Positions 17,258-27,160 are shown, counted from the stretch's first letter. The stretch is DNA of 64,000 nt from Ruegeria atlantica (GCF_013032455.1 NZ_WQCF01000005.1:62001-126000), one strand, 5' to 3'. A program made the numbers and translations. The notes: a model not told the origin generated them from the sequence alone.

Positions 17258-20161
17258 ATGGCATCTTACAACGCGCGCAACCGCGATCCATTGCTGGACA
17301 GCACGACTCAGGCCGCGATTGAACGGCGCAGCAAGGAACTGATCGGAATCGTTCTGATCCTGCTGGGTTTGGCCGCTGCTGCGATGATCTGGTCCTACAC
17401 GCCGGATGATCCAAATTGGATGGTCTCAACGGACGCGCCGGTGCAGAACTGGATGGGGCGGATTGGTGCCTCGATCGCGGCACCGCTGTTCATGATCGTG
17501 GGCTGGGGCAGCTGGAGCATCGCGCTGGTGCTGATTGGCTGGGGTGTGCGGTTTGCCGGGCATTTCGGTGAAGACCGCGCGGTTGCCCGTCTTATCTTTG
17601 CGCCGATCTGGATTGCCATTGTCTCGGTCTACGCTGCGACACTGGTGCCGGGGGAGGCTTGGCGCGCGACTCACAGCTTTGGTTTGGGCGGGTTGTTTGG
17701 TGACACCGTGATGGGTGCCTTGCTGACGCTGCTGCCGATTTCTTCGCATTTCATGGTCAAACTGATGTCGCTGGCTATGGCCGCAGGGATGTTGGCCTTG
17801 GGTGTTTTCGTGCTTGGTTTCACCAAAGAAGATGTACGCAAAGGTTTCCGCGCCTTTTTGCTGGGCCTTGTAATGTCTTACGACATGATGATGACCCTGT
17901 TGGGCCGAGGCGCAGCTGCGACAGCGCAGGCTGCCCGCGACCGCCGCGCGCAGTGGGAAGAGCGTAAAGCCACGCGCAGCGAAGCCGCCGAGGCCGTGTT
18001 TGAAGATGATCTGGCTTATGCGGATCCAGTATTCGAAGCGCCGGAATTTGAAGAGCCCGAGCCCGCCAAACCCGGCCTGCTGGCCCGCATGCCCAGCCTG
18101 ATCCGGCGCCCCGAACCCATGCCGGAACCCGAATTAATTGATTACGAGCCGGTTGCAGATTTCGATGAGATGCCCGGTGAGGACCGAATCCGATCCAAGA
18201 TTTCCGCTGCGGTGCGCAACCGCAAGGTGGCAGCAGGAGAGATGGCACCTGAACACGACCCAAACCTGCCTTTGACCAAGGGTCGAGGCCGTGGGCCTGA
18301 CCCGCTTATCCTGAATTCTGGACCGGGCGCAGATTTGCCTCCTGAACCGCCGATGACCTCGGCAGGATTGCCGCCAGAACCGATGCCGACAGCGGACCCG
18401 GCACCGGAGTGGCAACAGGAGCCCTTGCATCATGACTTTGCGCCCGAGCCAGGATTTGAAGACGAGGCCGTGTTCGAAGACGCGCCCGATCCTGAACCCG
18501 TTCCGCAGCAACGTCCGGCAATGAAAATCCCAGTGGCCGAACCGCGCAAGCCGGTGGTGGCTCAGCCCGTCCGCCGTACCCCGCCGCCCTCACGCCGCGC
18601 GCAGGCCGAGGCGCAGCCAGCCCTGTCATTCGAGGAACGGCATTCCGATTTCGAACTGCCGCCGTTGGGCCTTCTGTCTAACCCGGCCAGCATTCAGCGT
18701 CATCACCTCAGCGATGAGGCGTTGGAAGAAAACGCGCGGATGCTGGAAAACGTACTGGATGATTATGGTGTCAAAGGTGAGATCGTCAGTGTCCGCCCAG
18801 GCCCGGTTGTGACCATGTACGAACTGGAACCTGCGCCGGGTCTGAAGGCCAGCCGTGTGATCGGTCTAGCAGACGATATCGCGCGGTCGATGTCGGCGCT
18901 GTCGGCACGTGTATCGACTCTGCCGGGCCGTTCGGTGATCGGTATCGAACTGCCCAATGAAAACCGTGAGATGGTGGTGCTGCGTGAAATTTTGGCCAGC
19001 CGTGATTTCGGTGACGGTAATCATGCGCTGCCTTTGGCGCTGGGCAAGGATATCGGTGGTGAGTCCGTTGTGGCGAACCTGGCGAAAATGCCTCACCTCC
19101 TGATCGCCGGTACGACCGGTTCCGGTAAGTCGGTGGCGATCAACACGATGATCCTGTCGTTGCTGTATAAGCTGACGCCGGATGAATGCCGTCTGATCAT
19201 GATCGACCCCAAGATGCTGGAACTGTCGGTCTATGATGGCATTCCGCACCTGTTATCGCCCGTTGTGACCGACCCGAAAAAGGCGGTTGTGGCCCTGAAA
19301 TGGGTCGTGGGCGAGATGGAAGATCGCTATCGGAAGATGTCCAAGATGGGCGTCCGCAATATCGCCGGCTACAACGGCCGCGTGAAGGACGCTCTGGCCA
19401 AGGGCGAATTGTTCAGCCGTACGGTTCAGACCGGGTTTGACGATGAAACCGGTGAGCCAGTGTTTGAGACAGAGGAGTTCGCACCCGAGGCAATGCCCTA
19501 TATCGTCGTCATCGTCGATGAGATGGCCGACCTGATGATGGTTGCGGGCAAAGAGATCGAGGCTTGTATCCAGCGTCTGGCGCAGATGGCGCGGGCCTCG
19601 GGTATTCACCTGATCATGGCCACGCAGCGCCCCTCGGTGGACGTGATCACTGGTACGATCAAGGCGAACTTCCCGACCCGGATTTCGTTCCAGGTGACTT
19701 CGAAAGTCGACAGCCGCACAATTCTGGGAGAAATGGGCGCCGAGCAACTGCTGGGGCAGGGTGATATGTTGTATATGGCGGGTGGCGCCAAAATCACTCG
19801 CTGCCACGGCCCGTTTGTTTCGGACGAGGAGGTTGAGGAAATCGTCAACCACCTGAAACAGTTCGGTCCTCCGGATTACATGAGCGGTGTTGTCGATGGA
19901 CCGGCAGAGGAGAAGGCTGACAACATCGACGCTGTTCTGGGCCTCAGCACAGGCGGCAATACGAACGGAGAAGATGCCCTTTACGATCAGGCGGTCGCTA
20001 TTGTGATCAAGGACCGCAAATGTTCGACCTCGTATATCCAGCGGAAACTTGCCATTGGCTATAACAAAGCTGCGCGGCTTGTTGAGCAAATGGAAGATGA
20101 AGGCGTTGTTTCGTCGGCAAATCACGTCGGTAAGCGGGAAATCCTCGTCCCCGAGCAATAG
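17258..20161 (+). CDS. ftsK: DNA translocase FtsK
   Basis: About 967 residues. Four or so N-terminal membrane helices (residues ~30-200) anchor it at the division septum. A long Pro/Glu-rich linker (~240-460) leads to the RecA-like motor. Walker A is GTTGSGKS at 618-625, Walker B is [12 protein letters not shown], and the FtsK signature [18 protein letters not shown] follows. The C-terminal gamma winged helix ([20 protein letters not shown]) reads KOPS sites. It pumps chromosome ends to dif for XerCD recombination. The ATG follows GAGGG; a GTG at 17240 overlapping the aminotransferase stop is an alternative. lolA follows by 39 bases. Confidence 0.97.
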   Translation: MASYNARNRDPLLDSTTQAAIERRSKELIGIVLILLGLAAAAMIWSYTPDDPNWMVSTDAPVQNWMGRIGASIAAPLFMIVGWGSWSIALVLIGWGVRFAGHFGEDRAVARLIFAPIWIAIVSVYAATLVPGEAWRATHSFGLGGLFGDTVMGALLTLLPISSHFMVKLMSLAMAAGMLALGVFVLGFTKEDVRKGFRAFLLGLVMSYDMMMTLLGRGAAATAQAARDRRAQWEERKATRSEAAEAVFEDDLAYADPVFEAPEFEEPEPAKPGLLARMPSLIRRPEPMPEPELIDYEPVADFDEMPGEDRIRSKISAAVRNRKVAAGEMAPEHDPNLPLTKGRGRGPDPLILNSGPGADLPPEPPMTSAGLPPEPMPTADPAPEWQQEPLHHDFAPEPGFEDEAVFEDAPDPEPVPQQRPAMKIPVAEPRKPVVAQPVRRTPPPSRRAQAEAQPALSFEERHSDFELPPLGLLSNPASIQRHHLSDEALEENARMLENVLDDYGVKGEIVSVRPGPVVTMYELEPAPGLKASRVIGLADDIARSMSALSARVSTLPGRSVIGIELPNENREMVVLREILASRDFGDGNHALPLALGKDIGGESVVANLAKMPHLLIAGTTGSGKSVAINTMILSLLYKLTPDECRLIMIDPKMLELSVYDGIPHLLSPVVTDPKKAVVALKWVVGEMEDRYRKMSKMGVRNIAGYNGRVKDALAKGELFSRTVQTGFDDETGEPVFETEEFAPEAMPYIVVIVDEMADLMMVAGKEIEACIQRLAQMARASGIHLIMATQRPSVDVITGTIKANFPTRISFQVTSKVDSRTILGEMGAEQLLGQGDMLYMAGGAKITRCHGPFVSDEEVEEIVNHLKQFGPPDYMSGVVDGPAEEKADNIDAVLGLSTGGNTNGEDALYDQAVAIVIKDRKCSTSYIQRKLAIGYNKAARLVEQMEDEGVVSSANHVGKREILVPEQ

Positions 20162-20200
20162 GATATTTAATAACAAGGGCAGAGCGCATATCTGTGAGCC

Positions 20201-20797
20201 ATGAAACAGATTGCCTTTGCCCTTGCCTTGATACTTGCCGCGCCTTCTGCCTGGGCGGCGGACAAGCTGCCGCTGTCGCAGATCTCCAATTACCTGAATG
20301 GTCTTAAAGCCGTCGAGACAACGTTTACGCAGGTGAACGATGATGGCTCGTTAAGCACCGGAAAGCTGTGGATGCAGCGACCGGGTAAGATGCGGTTTGA
20401 ATATGATCCGCCCAATAGTGCCGTAGTTCTGGCAAATGCGGGCACAGTGCAAATCTTTGACCCCAAGTCGAACCAGCCGCCCGAGCAATACCCGTTGAAG
20501 CGGACACCATTGTCACTGGTCCTAGCGCGTAATGTGAATCTGGGGCAGGCGAATATGGTCGTGGGCCATGATTTCGACGGCACCGCAACCGTAGTTACTG
20601 CGCAAGACCCGAAAAACCCGGATACCGGGCGTATTGAGCTGATGTTCACAGACAACCCTATCGAGCTGCGTAAATGGGTGATTCACGACAATGCGGGCAG
20701 TCAGACAACTGTTTTGTTGGGGCAACTGGACACGGGTGCTAGTCTGAGCCGTGATCTGTTCTCGAACTCGAAAAGAAGCGGGTCAGCCAATCGCTGA
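20201..20797 (+). CDS. lolA: Outer-membrane lipoprotein carrier LolA
   Basis: A 198-residue periplasmic protein with a signal peptide (MKQIAFALALILAAPSAWA) and the half-barrel pattern of LolA: ISNYLNGLKAVETTFTQ, then LWMQRPGKMRFEYDPPN, the most conserved segment of the family, then VVLANAGTVQIFDP. It carries lipoproteins from LolCDE in the inner membrane to the outer membrane. The order ftsK-lolA is widespread in Proteobacteria. Its last codons coincide with a hairpin that on the other strand acts as terminator for the convergent transglycosylase gene. Confidence 0.95.
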   Translation: MKQIAFALALILAAPSAWAADKLPLSQISNYLNGLKAVETTFTQVNDDGSLSTGKLWMQRPGKMRFEYDPPNSAVVLANAGTVQIFDPKSNQPPEQYPLKRTPLSLVLARNVNLGQANMVVGHDFDGTATVVTAQDPKNPDTGRIELMFTDNPIELRKWVIHDNAGSQTTVLLGQLDTGASLSRDLFSNSKRSGSANR

Positions 20798-20801
20798 CCC
20801 G
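20771..20801 (-). terminator. Terminator of the convergent transglycosylase gene, inside the lolA 3' end
   Basis: A 9-bp perfect stem (CGGGTCAGC at 20779-20787, GCTGACCCG at 20793-20801) with a 5-base loop. On the minus strand it is followed by CTTCTTTT. On the plus strand no T-run follows. It includes the lolA stop codon. Confidence 0.65.
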
Positions 20802-20809
20802 TAGACACG

Positions 20810-21391
20810 TCAGAGTCGGCAACCATCCAGTTGTGCCTGATACAATCTGGCGCGGGCGTCCACGTCATTGGCGACGTTCAATAGCCAAGGCTTGCCGTAG
20901 TGGCTGCCACGGGCATAGCCGGTATGGCCCTCGTGATAGGCAAGGTACTGGTTTCGGGTGTCACCGGGGTGAATGCCGTTCCGCTCATAGCTTTTGTTCA
21001 TGTACCAGCCGATGAAATCTGACGCATCGCGGATACGGTCGCGCTTGGCCCGGCGCTTGCCGGTCTCGCGCTGGTATTGATCCCAGGTGCCATCCAGCGC
21101 CTGGCTGAACCCATAGGCGCTGCTTTGTCGGCCCATCGGGATTACACCCAGAACATATTTATGCGGTGTTCGCGCGTCATGGCGATAACGGCTTTCCTGA
21201 TAGATCGTCGCCATTTGTACGTGAACAGGGACGCCCCATTTACGCTCGGTACTTTTGAAGGCCTTGATATAGTCAGGCCTTTCGCGCGCAATGCTGCACG
21301 CGTCATTTAGCTTGCTGGGTGGCTGTTTCGAACCACCCCCACAGGATGCCAAAAGCAGCACCCCAAGGAGTACAAAAAGAATTCTGCTCAT
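20810..21391 (-). CDS. SLT-type lytic transglycosylase lipoprotein
   Basis: A 193-residue lipoprotein with lipobox LLAS-C and lipid-bearing Cys17, then a Gly/Ser/Pro linker. The catalytic domain is of the lysozyme-like SLT kind: VQMATIYQESRYRHDA holds the catalytic Glu66, and YGFSQALDGTWDQYQ and YLAYHEGHTGYARGS are the following conserved blocks. It cleaves the glycan strands of peptidoglycan from a membrane-anchored position. It belongs to the compact transglycosylase lipoproteins frequent in Rhodobacterales. It is monocistronic, convergent with lolA. Confidence 0.9.
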   Translation of the reverse strand: MSRILFVLLGVLLLASCGGGSKQPPSKLNDACSIARERPDYIKAFKSTERKWGVPVHVQMATIYQESRYRHDARTPHKYVLGVIPMGRQSSAYGFSQALDGTWDQYQRETGKRRAKRDRIRDASDFIGWYMNKSYERNGIHPGDTRNQYLAYHEGHTGYARGSHYGKPWLLNVANDVDARARLYQAQLDGCRL

Positions 21392-21451
21392 GTGCCTCGT
21401 GCCTTTTTTCTTTATTCTAGCGCAGATTGAGCTTTGAGGAAATCACAATCG

Positions 21452-22333
21452 CTACAGAACAATAGCTAGAATTAGAGGCAACGCACCGACGGAAAGAATA
21501 GTTGAGATCATGACCATTCCAGCCACTGCGTCTGAATCTGCCTTGAAGCGTTCGGCCAATAAATAAGATGTAACGGCGACCGGTGTGCACATCTGCAGGA
21601 CCATGATGCCAAACCCGACAGAATCCAGGCCGAACAAAACAGCCAGACCCCATCCAAGGACAAAGCACACGACGAGCTTGATCAGGGACAACCAGATGGC
21701 CTGGCCAATTTTCTGCGTTGTCAGGCGGGCGATGGCGACACCGACTGTGATCAGCATCATCGGCACGGCCATCTGGCCCAAAAGTTCCAGCGTATTGGTC
21801 AAAAAAAGCGGGGTCTGCCAGCCACGCCACAGGAACAACGCGCCCAGCAAAGTGGCCCAAACCATGGGTTCTCCGGCCGCTTTGCCAAATCCGCCTTTCC
21901 CTGCGACCAAATAGATGCCGTATGTGAAAGACAGCAGGGCAGTAACAGCCAGAAAGATGACTGCATAACCCAAACCGGCCTGACCAAAAGCAAAGATACA
22001 CAAAGGCAATCCCAGATTGCCGGTATTCCCGAAAATCAAGGGTGACAGATAGGTTCTGCGATCCAAACCCCGCAGGCGCACAAAGACTTCAAAGACAATG
22101 GCAAGCCCGACATGCCCGGTGATCGCCGCCAGTGTAAAACGGGTCAAATCTCCGGCTGGGATATCAGTTTGCATCAATGCCACAAAGATCAGACTGGGCA
22201 CTGCGAGGGTTACGCCAAGGCGGGTTACGAACTCCAACCGGTACTCGAATCCAAGCTTGACCCAGGCAAAACCGATCCCCGCCAAAATGAATACTGGGGC
22301 CACGATTTCGAACACTGTTAGCAATAGGTTCAC
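21452..22333 (-). CDS. AEC-family permease
   Basis: A 293-residue integral membrane protein with about ten hydrophobic helices in two related halves, beginning VFEIVAPVFILAGIGFAWVK and including LIFGNTGNLGLPLCIFAFG in the middle, the hallmark of the auxin-efflux-carrier (AEC) family. Bacterial members move malate, malonate and similar organic acids across the inner membrane. The substrate cannot be read from sequence. It stands alone, divergent from hspQ. Confidence 0.88.
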   Translation of the reverse strand: MNLLLTVFEIVAPVFILAGIGFAWVKLGFEYRLEFVTRLGVTLAVPSLIFVALMQTDIPAGDLTRFTLAAITGHVGLAIVFEVFVRLRGLDRRTYLSPLIFGNTGNLGLPLCIFAFGQAGLGYAVIFLAVTALLSFTYGIYLVAGKGGFGKAAGEPMVWATLLGALFLWRGWQTPLFLTNTLELLGQMAVPMMLITVGVAIARLTTQKIGQAIWLSLIKLVVCFVLGWGLAVLFGLDSVGFGIMVLQMCTPVAVTSYLLAERFKADSDAVAGMVMISTILSVGALPLILAIVL

Positions 22334-22413
22334 AGACTGTTTCCCTTAATTTCAGATCAATGATTGGCAATTTGACGCGGAAAGAGGTAGTAAAAGCATT
22401 GGGGGCTGAGACA

Positions 22414-22740
22414 ATGCTAAAGACACGCGCAAAGTACGGTCTGGGCCAAGTGGTCCGGCATAAAAAACATCCCTTCCGGGGGGTGATTTTCGATGTAGAC
22501 CCCGAATTTTCAAACACGGAAGAGTGGTATCAGGCCATCCCCGAAGATAGCCGTCCAATAAAAGATCAGCCGTTTTACCATCTGCTGGCCGAGAACGACC
22601 AATCCTTCTATGTTGCTTATGTTTCAGAACAAAATCTGATTGAAGACCAATCGGGCGAGCCAGTTGAGCACCCTGATATCCCAGATATGTTCGGACCGTT
22701 CGAGAACGGCTCATACCCGCTTCATTTCCATCTAAACTAA
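22414..22740 (+). CDS. hspQ: Heat-shock protein HspQ
   Basis: A 108-residue YccV/HspQ protein: AKYGLGQVVRHKKHPFRGVIFDVDPEF is followed by PFYHLLAE and YVAYVSEQNL, the complete small beta-rich domain. In enterobacteria HspQ binds hemimethylated DNA near oriC and enhances substrate choice by the Lon protease. The chosen ATG gives the standard N-terminus (MLKTRAKYGLGQ); an upstream in-frame start would add 18 unrelated residues. It is convergent with the gamma-glutamyltransferase-like gene. Confidence 0.93.
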   Translation: MLKTRAKYGLGQVVRHKKHPFRGVIFDVDPEFSNTEEWYQAIPEDSRPIKDQPFYHLLAENDQSFYVAYVSEQNLIEDQSGEPVEHPDIPDMFGPFENGSYPLHFHLN

Positions 22741-22763
22741 GTGAAAAAGACCAGTCCTTACTG

Positions 22764-24341
22764 TTAGTATCCAATGGCGCAGCCGTCTTTTCGCGGGTCG
22801 CTTGCACCGATCATAACGCCATTATCAGAGATTCGGATCGCTTGCGCACCGCCTAGGGGAGTTTCCGGGGTCTCAACATTATGTCCTAAATCCTGTAATT
22901 GTTGCGCTACCTTAGGCGAAAAGCCGCGTTCCAGTTTCAAGACACCCTTGTCGGCAAAGGCGCGTGGCGCATCGATGCTGGCCTGCAAATCCAGCCCGTG
23001 ATCAATCTGGTTTGATACGAACCGGGCGTGACCAGTGGGTTGATATGCGCCGCCCATCACCCCGAATGGCATCTGAATGCGGCCATTCTGCTTTAACATT
23101 CCGGGGATAATTGTGTGCATGGGCCGTTTGCGGCCACCCAACTCATTCGGATGACCGGCTTGCAAGGTAAAGCCCGCACCACGGTTTTGCAGCAGAATGC
23201 CATATTTTTCGGATGCGATCCCCGACCCGAAGCTGTGGAAGATCGAATAGATAAGCGAAACGGCCATTCGATCCCGATCCACTACTGTGATATAGACGGT
23301 ATCTTTGTGAACGGATTCAGTCAGCGGGGCGGCGGCGAGCATCGCGCGTTGCGGGTCGATTAGGGCGGCCAGCTTGTCGGCCACAGCCTGATCCGTAAAC
23401 CGCTCGGCATGTGTTGTGTGATCCGGATCGGCAATGAACCGGTTGCGGGCGTCATAGGCGAGCTTGGAGGCTTCTGCCTCGATATGGATGCGCTCGACCC
23501 CAAACGGGTCCATGTTTGCGAGGTCAAAATTCTTGAGGATGTTCAGTAGCAAAATGGCTGTGGCGCCCTGGCCGTTCGGCGGATGCTCGACCAGTTCCAA
23601 CCCTTTGTAATCACCGCTGACGGGTTGTGTTTCCGTGTATCGGGTGGCCTCAAAGTCCTGGGCGGTGTGGACGCCGCCCAAGTCGGTAAGTGCGGCGATC
23701 ATGTCGTCGGCGATGTCACCTGAATAAAACGCGTCGCGTCCGTTCCGGCCGATTTGGCGCAGAACCTCGGCTTGACCGGGAGAACGAAAAACCTGTCCGA
23801 CCTCAGGTGCCTTATCATTGATCAGATAATGAGCCCGCGCCGCGCCTTGCAGGGTGGCGGCTCCGGATTTCCAGTCAAAGGCAACTCTGGATGCCACAGG
23901 CACGCCGGCGTCGGCGTAGTGAATGGCGGGCTGCAATATGGTGTCGAGCCCCAGCTTGCCCTCGGTCTCCGCCAGGTGGCAGAACGCGTCGACCGCGCCC
24001 GGAACGGTTACGGCGTCTGCCGTGTTCAATGGCACCGCAGTCAGTCCCCGCGCTCGTAGCATTTCCGCATTTGCTGCGGCTGGAGCGCGGCCCGATCCAT
24101 TCAGGGCGCGGACCTGATCTTCGCCCGGCCGGTTGAACAGCACAAAACAGTCGCCGCCCAAACCGGTCATTTGAGGTTCGCAAATCCCCAGCAATACCGC
24201 TCCGGCGATGGCGGCGTCCATTGCGTTGCCACCTTGTGCAAGAATATCTACGGCCACTTTCGCAGCCAACGGATGAGACGTGGCGCACATTCCTTCGGTC
24301 GCCAAAACTTCGGACCGGCCCGGAGTGTGAAAATCCCGCAT
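22764..24341 (-). CDS. Gamma-glutamyltransferase-family Ntn hydrolase (oxamate-amidohydrolase-like)
   Basis: A 525-residue proenzyme of the GGT fold. The large-subunit part contains LGICEPQMTGLGGDCFVLF and NGSGRAPAAA. The autocatalytic cleavage site is before Thr348 in KDTVYITVVDRD, where classical GGTs read TTHYSVVD. The small subunit has YSIFHSFGSGIASEKYGILLQNRGAGF and MPFGVMGGAYQPTGHARFVSN. No signal peptide is seen, so it should be cytoplasmic, unlike periplasmic GGT. The altered nucleophile neighbourhood and the cytoplasmic form fit the HpxW oxamate amidohydrolase branch better than glutathione hydrolysis, but this is inference. Confidence 0.85.
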   Translation of the reverse strand: MRDFHTPGRSEVLATEGMCATSHPLAAKVAVDILAQGGNAMDAAIAGAVLLGICEPQMTGLGGDCFVLFNRPGEDQVRALNGSGRAPAAANAEMLRARGLTAVPLNTADAVTVPGAVDAFCHLAETEGKLGLDTILQPAIHYADAGVPVASRVAFDWKSGAATLQGAARAHYLINDKAPEVGQVFRSPGQAEVLRQIGRNGRDAFYSGDIADDMIAALTDLGGVHTAQDFEATRYTETQPVSGDYKGLELVEHPPNGQGATAILLLNILKNFDLANMDPFGVERIHIEAEASKLAYDARNRFIADPDHTTHAERFTDQAVADKLAALIDPQRAMLAAAPLTESVHKDTVYITVVDRDRMAVSLIYSIFHSFGSGIASEKYGILLQNRGAGFTLQAGHPNELGGRKRPMHTIIPGMLKQNGRIQMPFGVMGGAYQPTGHARFVSNQIDHGLDLQASIDAPRAFADKGVLKLERGFSPKVAQQLQDLGHNVETPETPLGGAQAIRISDNGVMIGASDPRKDGCAIGY

Positions 24342-24552
24342 GGTGCAATTTCCCCATTAGAACGCGCCGAAGGTATCGCGCGGTCCGGAGTTGTCCAGTC
24401 AATTCAATGGGAAGTTCCTCGGCGTCGTTCACTGGGTGGGGGCTGTGACATGCGACGCCGAGGGAAGCTATCTGAGCTACAATACTAACTTTGCCCGAGG
24501 TTTGCGGCGCGACAATGGTTTGATCTGGGCCTTAATGTGGCGTTTCTTGTTT

Positions 24553-24999
24553 TCACGTGGTTTCTGGAAAATCAAAGCGCAGTGAAAGCCGGTTGCTTCC
24601 GCTGTCGCGCCTATAGCGGATATCGCTGGTCAGTTCGTGGATCAGAAACCAGCCAAATCCACCTTCGGGCAGGTCATCACGGGTTGCGCCCAGCGCAGCC
24701 GGAATGCCGTCTGGTACACGGAATCCGGGCAGCGGGTTGCCTGTGTCTGAAATCAGGATCTCAAGCCAGTTTTGATGCAGGCGGCATCTCACCTGAACCT
24801 GTGCTGGTGTGATGTCGGCATAGGCATGTTCGACCACGTTATTGATCGCTTCGGCCAGTGCGATTTTGACATCCCCTGCCTTATGTGCCGGAAGCCCCTG
24901 CGCTGCCAGACCCCGGCTGAGTTGCGCAATCCCCAAGCTGGCTTCCGCTTCGGTTGCGGCAAAGCTCAGGTCCAAATACTTGCCATTACTCATGGGCAT
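24553..24999 (-). CDS. RsbW-like anti-sigma factor kinase
   Basis: A 148-residue GHKL-type ATPase domain. The N box reads LAEAINNVVEHAY (Glu and Asn for Mg-ATP), the G1 box ISDTGNPLPGF and the G2 box EGGFGWFLIHEL. Such stand-alone domains act as anti-sigma factors and serine kinases that phosphorylate a STAS antagonist. The antagonist is the next gene upstream, 26 bases away on the same strand, so the two form a partner-switching pair. No sigma factor or PP2C phosphatase gene is adjacent, so the output is unknown. Either of two ATGs six bases apart could start it. Confidence 0.88.
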   Translation of the reverse strand: MPMSNGKYLDLSFAATEAEASLGIAQLSRGLAAQGLPAHKAGDVKIALAEAINNVVEHAYADITPAQVQVRCRLHQNWLEILISDTGNPLPGFRVPDGIPAALGATRDDLPEGGFGWFLIHELTSDIRYRRDSGSNRLSLRFDFPETT

Positions 25000-25025
25000 C
25001 GCGCCTATTCAGATGATCAAGCGGG

Positions 25026-25364
25026 TCAATCTGAAGCCGGTGACAGGGCATCATCCAACGTCGGGTAGAGCTTGAATACAGTGTCCATGCGGGTCAGTCG
25101 AAATACCTTCTCGACAAAAGGGTGCAGGCCGGCCAAATCCAACCTGCGGTCATGTCCAAGTTGCTTCATCGAGGCGACGATCGCGCCAAGTCCGCTTGAG
25201 TCAATGAATTCGACGCTGGTTAAATCCAGGATCACTCTGGCGGAACCACCTTCTGCTTCGTTCCGCATGTCTTCTTTGAACTGAATGGCCATGGCCGCAT
25301 CAATTCGGTCGGACTGCACCTTGATGACCTGGGTTGTGTCGGTCGTAATGCTGGTCAGAGCCAT
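25026..25364 (-). CDS. STAS-domain anti-sigma factor antagonist (RsbV-like)
   Basis: A 112-residue STAS protein. The phosphorylation site is in LTSVEFIDSSGLGAIVASMK, with Ser in the conserved DSSGLG. The protein would bind the RsbW-like kinase when unphosphorylated and release its target. It is the first gene of the pair, divergent from the thiolase gene 101 bases away, so their promoters share that short gap. Confidence 0.9.
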   Translation of the reverse strand: MALTSITTDTTQVIKVQSDRIDAAMAIQFKEDMRNEAEGGSARVILDLTSVEFIDSSGLGAIVASMKQLGHDRRLDLAGLHPFVEKVFRLTRMDTVFKLYPTLDDALSPASD

Positions 25365-25465
25365 GCTTGACGGTCCTTTATTTGAATTTCACTGGTAGAA
25401 ATACGCTAGACGGGAAATCTTACCATTCGGTATCCGTCGATAAGGGAGAATGGAGGAGTATAGCG

Positions 25466-26638
25466 ATGAAGCAGGTGGTTATCGCAGGGGCGGCGCGCAC
25501 ACCCATGGGGGGATTCCAAGGAATGTTCGACGGCACCGCCGCGACTGAACTGGGCGGAGCGGCCATTCGCGCAGCGTTGCAGGGTGCTGGCACTGAAACA
25601 GTGGACGAGGTTTTAATGGGCTGTGTGTTGCCTGCCGGACAAGGTCAGGCCCCGGCTCGACAGGCTGGGTTTGCGGCTGGCTTGGGCGAAGACGTGCCTG
25701 CCACGACGCTGAATAAGATGTGCGGATCGGGGATGAAAGCGGCAATGATGGCCTTTGACCAGATCGCGCTGGGCCACGCGGACACGATGATCGCGGGCGG
25801 CATGGAGAGCATGACCAACGCGCCGTATCTGTTGCCCAAAATGCGCGGCGGTGCGCGGATCGGGCATGGCCAGGTGGTAGATCACATGTTTCTGGACGGC
25901 CTTGAGGACGCCTATGACAGAGGCCGCCTGATGGGAACCTTTGCCGAGGATTGCGCCGAAGCCTTCCAATTCACTCGTGAAGCTCAGGACGAATACGCGC
26001 TGCAATCCCTGTCTAACGCGTTGTCTGCGCAGGAAAACGGGGCCTTTGACACCGAAATTACACCGGTCGTGACCCGCACCCGCAAGGGTGAGGTTACCTT
26101 TACCCATGACGAACAGCCGAAATCGGCGCGTCCCGACAAAATCCCGACGCTGAAACCGGCCTTTCGCAAGGATGGGACGGTGACGGCGGCCAATTCCTCG
26201 TCCATCTCTGATGGTGCCGCTGCGTTGGTGCTCGCGTCCGTAGATGCGGCCGAGGCGCAGGGTCTGACAGTACGTGCCCGGATCGTCGGCCATGCCAGCC
26301 ATGCGCAGGCGCCGGGTCTGTTCACGACGGCTCCGGTTCCAGCAGCCCAAAAATTGCTGTCAAACATCGGCTGGTCAAAAGACGACGTGGACTTGTGGGA
26401 AGTGAACGAGGCCTTCGCTGTCGTTCCAATGGCTTTCATGCATGAGATGGGGCTGCCGCGCGACGTGGTTAACGTGAATGGCGGTGCCTGCGCGCTGGGT
26501 CACCCCATCGGTGCATCGGGTGCGCGGATCATGGTCACCTTGCTCAACGCTCTGGAAAAGCGGAACCTGAAACGCGGCGTCGCAGCCATCTGCATCGGCG
26601 GCGGAGAAGGGACGGCCATCGCCATCGAACGCGTTTGA
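25466..26638 (+). CDS. Acetyl-CoA C-acetyltransferase (thiolase)
   Basis: A 390-residue biosynthetic-type thiolase. Catalytic residues are all visible: Cys86 in TLNKMCGSGMKA, His346 in GGACALGHPIGASG and Cys376 in CIGGGEG; NEAFA is also present. It condenses two acetyl-CoA to acetoacetyl-CoA or runs in reverse, as in polyhydroxybutyrate synthesis or ketone-body use. No phaB or phaC lies beside it, so phaA and atoB roles cannot be separated. A strong GGAGGAG site precedes the ATG; the longer in-frame start 99 bases upstream is discarded. Confidence 0.94.
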   Translation: MKQVVIAGAARTPMGGFQGMFDGTAATELGGAAIRAALQGAGTETVDEVLMGCVLPAGQGQAPARQAGFAAGLGEDVPATTLNKMCGSGMKAAMMAFDQIALGHADTMIAGGMESMTNAPYLLPKMRGGARIGHGQVVDHMFLDGLEDAYDRGRLMGTFAEDCAEAFQFTREAQDEYALQSLSNALSAQENGAFDTEITPVVTRTRKGEVTFTHDEQPKSARPDKIPTLKPAFRKDGTVTAANSSSISDGAAALVLASVDAAEAQGLTVRARIVGHASHAQAPGLFTTAPVPAAQKLLSNIGWSKDDVDLWEVNEAFAVVPMAFMHEMGLPRDVVNVNGGACALGHPIGASGARIMVTLLNALEKRNLKRGVAAICIGGGEGTAIAIERV

Positions 26639-26642
26639 CGCT

Positions 26643-26665
26643 TCGTCTTTTTCCAAATACTCCAG
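26643..26665. repeat. Possible degenerate copy of a Rhodobacterales intergenic motif
   Basis: Just after the thiolase stop, the minus strand reads GGAGTATTTGGAAAAAGACG. This resembles an AT-rich tail that I recall seeing often downstream of genes in this order, and distantly the tails at 38.2, 49.3 and 51.1 kb. There is no hairpin beside it. The assignment is weak. Confidence 0.25.
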
Positions 26666-26692
26666 CGCATACCTCTACCAAAGAGCACGACC

Positions 26693-27148
26693 ATGACTGC
26701 TGACTACAACACGCTAGCCAAAACCATTGCCGCCCTGACAGACGGTGAAACCGATCAGATCGCTTTGATGGCAACAATCGCTTGCGAGGTACACCACGCC
26801 GATGATCGATTCGACTGGACCGGGTTTTATCGCGTGACTGAGCCGGGGCTGATGAAGATCGGTCCCTATCAAGGTGGTCATGGCTGTCTGGTCATCCCTT
26901 TCGAGAGGGGCGTCTGCGGGGCTGCGGCGCGCACGGGTGAGGTGCAGTTGGTGCCCGACGTGGATGCCTTTCCGGGCCACATCGCCTGTGCGTCGTCCAC
27001 CCGGTCCGAGTTGGTTTTGCCGGTGCGCGGCTCATCCGGTGAAGTAATTGCCGTGTTCGATATCGACAGCAACCAACGCGATGCCTTTACCCAAAGGGAT
27101 GCTGAGGCTTTGCTGGGTATTTTGAATGATAGTTTTGCACGCGCGTGA
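26693..27148 (+). CDS. msrC: Free methionine-(R)-sulfoxide reductase (GAF domain)
   Basis: A 151-residue single GAF domain: FDWTGFYRVTEPGLMKIGPYQG, then LVLPVRGSSGEVIAVFDIDS. Three cysteines, Cys65, Cys75 and Cys99, have the same spacing (10 and 24) as Cys84, Cys94 and Cys118 of E. coli fRMsr. This supports reduction of free methionine-R-sulfoxide in the cytoplasm, probably with thioredoxin as electron donor. It stands alone on the plus strand after the thiolase. Confidence 0.92.
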   Translation: MTADYNTLAKTIAALTDGETDQIALMATIACEVHHADDRFDWTGFYRVTEPGLMKIGPYQGGHGCLVIPFERGVCGAAARTGEVQLVPDVDAFPGHIACASSTRSELVLPVRGSSGEVIAVFDIDSNQRDAFTQRDAEALLGILNDSFARA

Positions 27149-27160
27149 GCTTGCATTACC

